Notes under the pieces: generated by a model
The model's database searches: none
What the model was told of the DNA's origin: nothing
The model's input: only the letters and a program-made list of their open reading frames with translations
NCBI GenBank assembly: GCA_043101835.1
Contig: JBICHM010000269.1
Coordinates: 1 to 7,012, forward strand
Direction: 5' to 3'
DNA: 7,012 nt
From: JBICHM01 sp043101835
Lineage (GTDB): Bacteria > Planctomycetota > Phycisphaerae > Phycisphaerales > UBA1924
In this document: one piece after another, positions 5,443 to 7,012 of the stretch
How the letters are laid out: each line of letters starts with the position of its first letter
Position numbering within the stretch: the first letter of the stretch is position 1
Program-made: the position numbers and the translations under genes

Positions 5443-5448
5443 TACCCT
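5443..5448 (+). promoter_or_regulatory. possible -10 element for cysS (leaderless start)
   Basis: TACCCT ends 9 bases before the cysS ATG at 5458, so transcription would begin at or next to the start codon. No Shine-Dalgarno sequence is present (the run before the ATG is pyrimidine-rich, CTTCTTCTCTC). No good -35 is visible at the expected distance; TGAGTT (5421-5426, spacing 16) is poor. Read-through from the corC-like gene is the alternative. Confidence 0.25.
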
Positions 5449-5457
5449 TCTTCTCTC

Positions 5458-7012
<1,555 letters not shown>

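Overview
The window looks like ordinary chromosomal DNA from a high-G+C planctomycete, most likely the Phycisphaerae/Phycisphaerales side of the phylum. This placement is an inference. It rests on a secreted protein with a PTPG-type variant of the PEP-CTERM sorting tail (ending RRRR), a cysteinyl-tRNA synthetase of the NITDVGH / SGGEDNIFPHHECE subtype, strong third-position G/C bias, and many long antisense shadow frames. I see no insertion sequences, CRISPR array, tRNA, rRNA, phage genes or toxin/defence modules.

Layout, left to right. A minus-strand gene runs off the left edge; only its start and signal peptide are visible (1-114). A gene-poor stretch of about 490 bases follows. Every later gene is on the plus strand: a small His-rich membrane protein of unknown function (607-1014); a predicted class I SAM-dependent methyltransferase that carries an export signal (1091-2116); a roughly 360-base leader/intergenic region rich in hairpins (2117-2477); a PEP-CTERM-like exported protein (2478-3134) closed by a strong hairpin terminator (3182-3219); then, after a candidate promoter, ybeY (3407-4057) overlapping by ATGA with a CorC/HlyC/YbeX-like CBS-domain membrane protein (4054-5397); and finally cysS (5458 to the right edge), which lacks only its last few codons.

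The genes fall into two functional groups. The left half (1-3134) encodes envelope or exported proteins: three of the four start with a signal peptide and the fourth is an integral membrane protein. The right half is housekeeping RNA biology. YbeY is the endoribonuclease needed for 16S rRNA 3'-end maturation and ribosome quality control. Its neighbour CorC/YbeX is the classical partner gene of ybeY in bacteria. CysS charges tRNA-Cys. The ybeY-corC pair is probably translationally coupled; cysS starts 60 bases later without a Shine-Dalgarno sequence.

Nothing here convincingly forms a new multi-gene system. The items most worth a second look are the exported methyltransferase, the three consecutive hairpins in the leader of the PEP-CTERM gene, the shifted third metal ligand in YbeY, and the cysS start, which may be leaderless.
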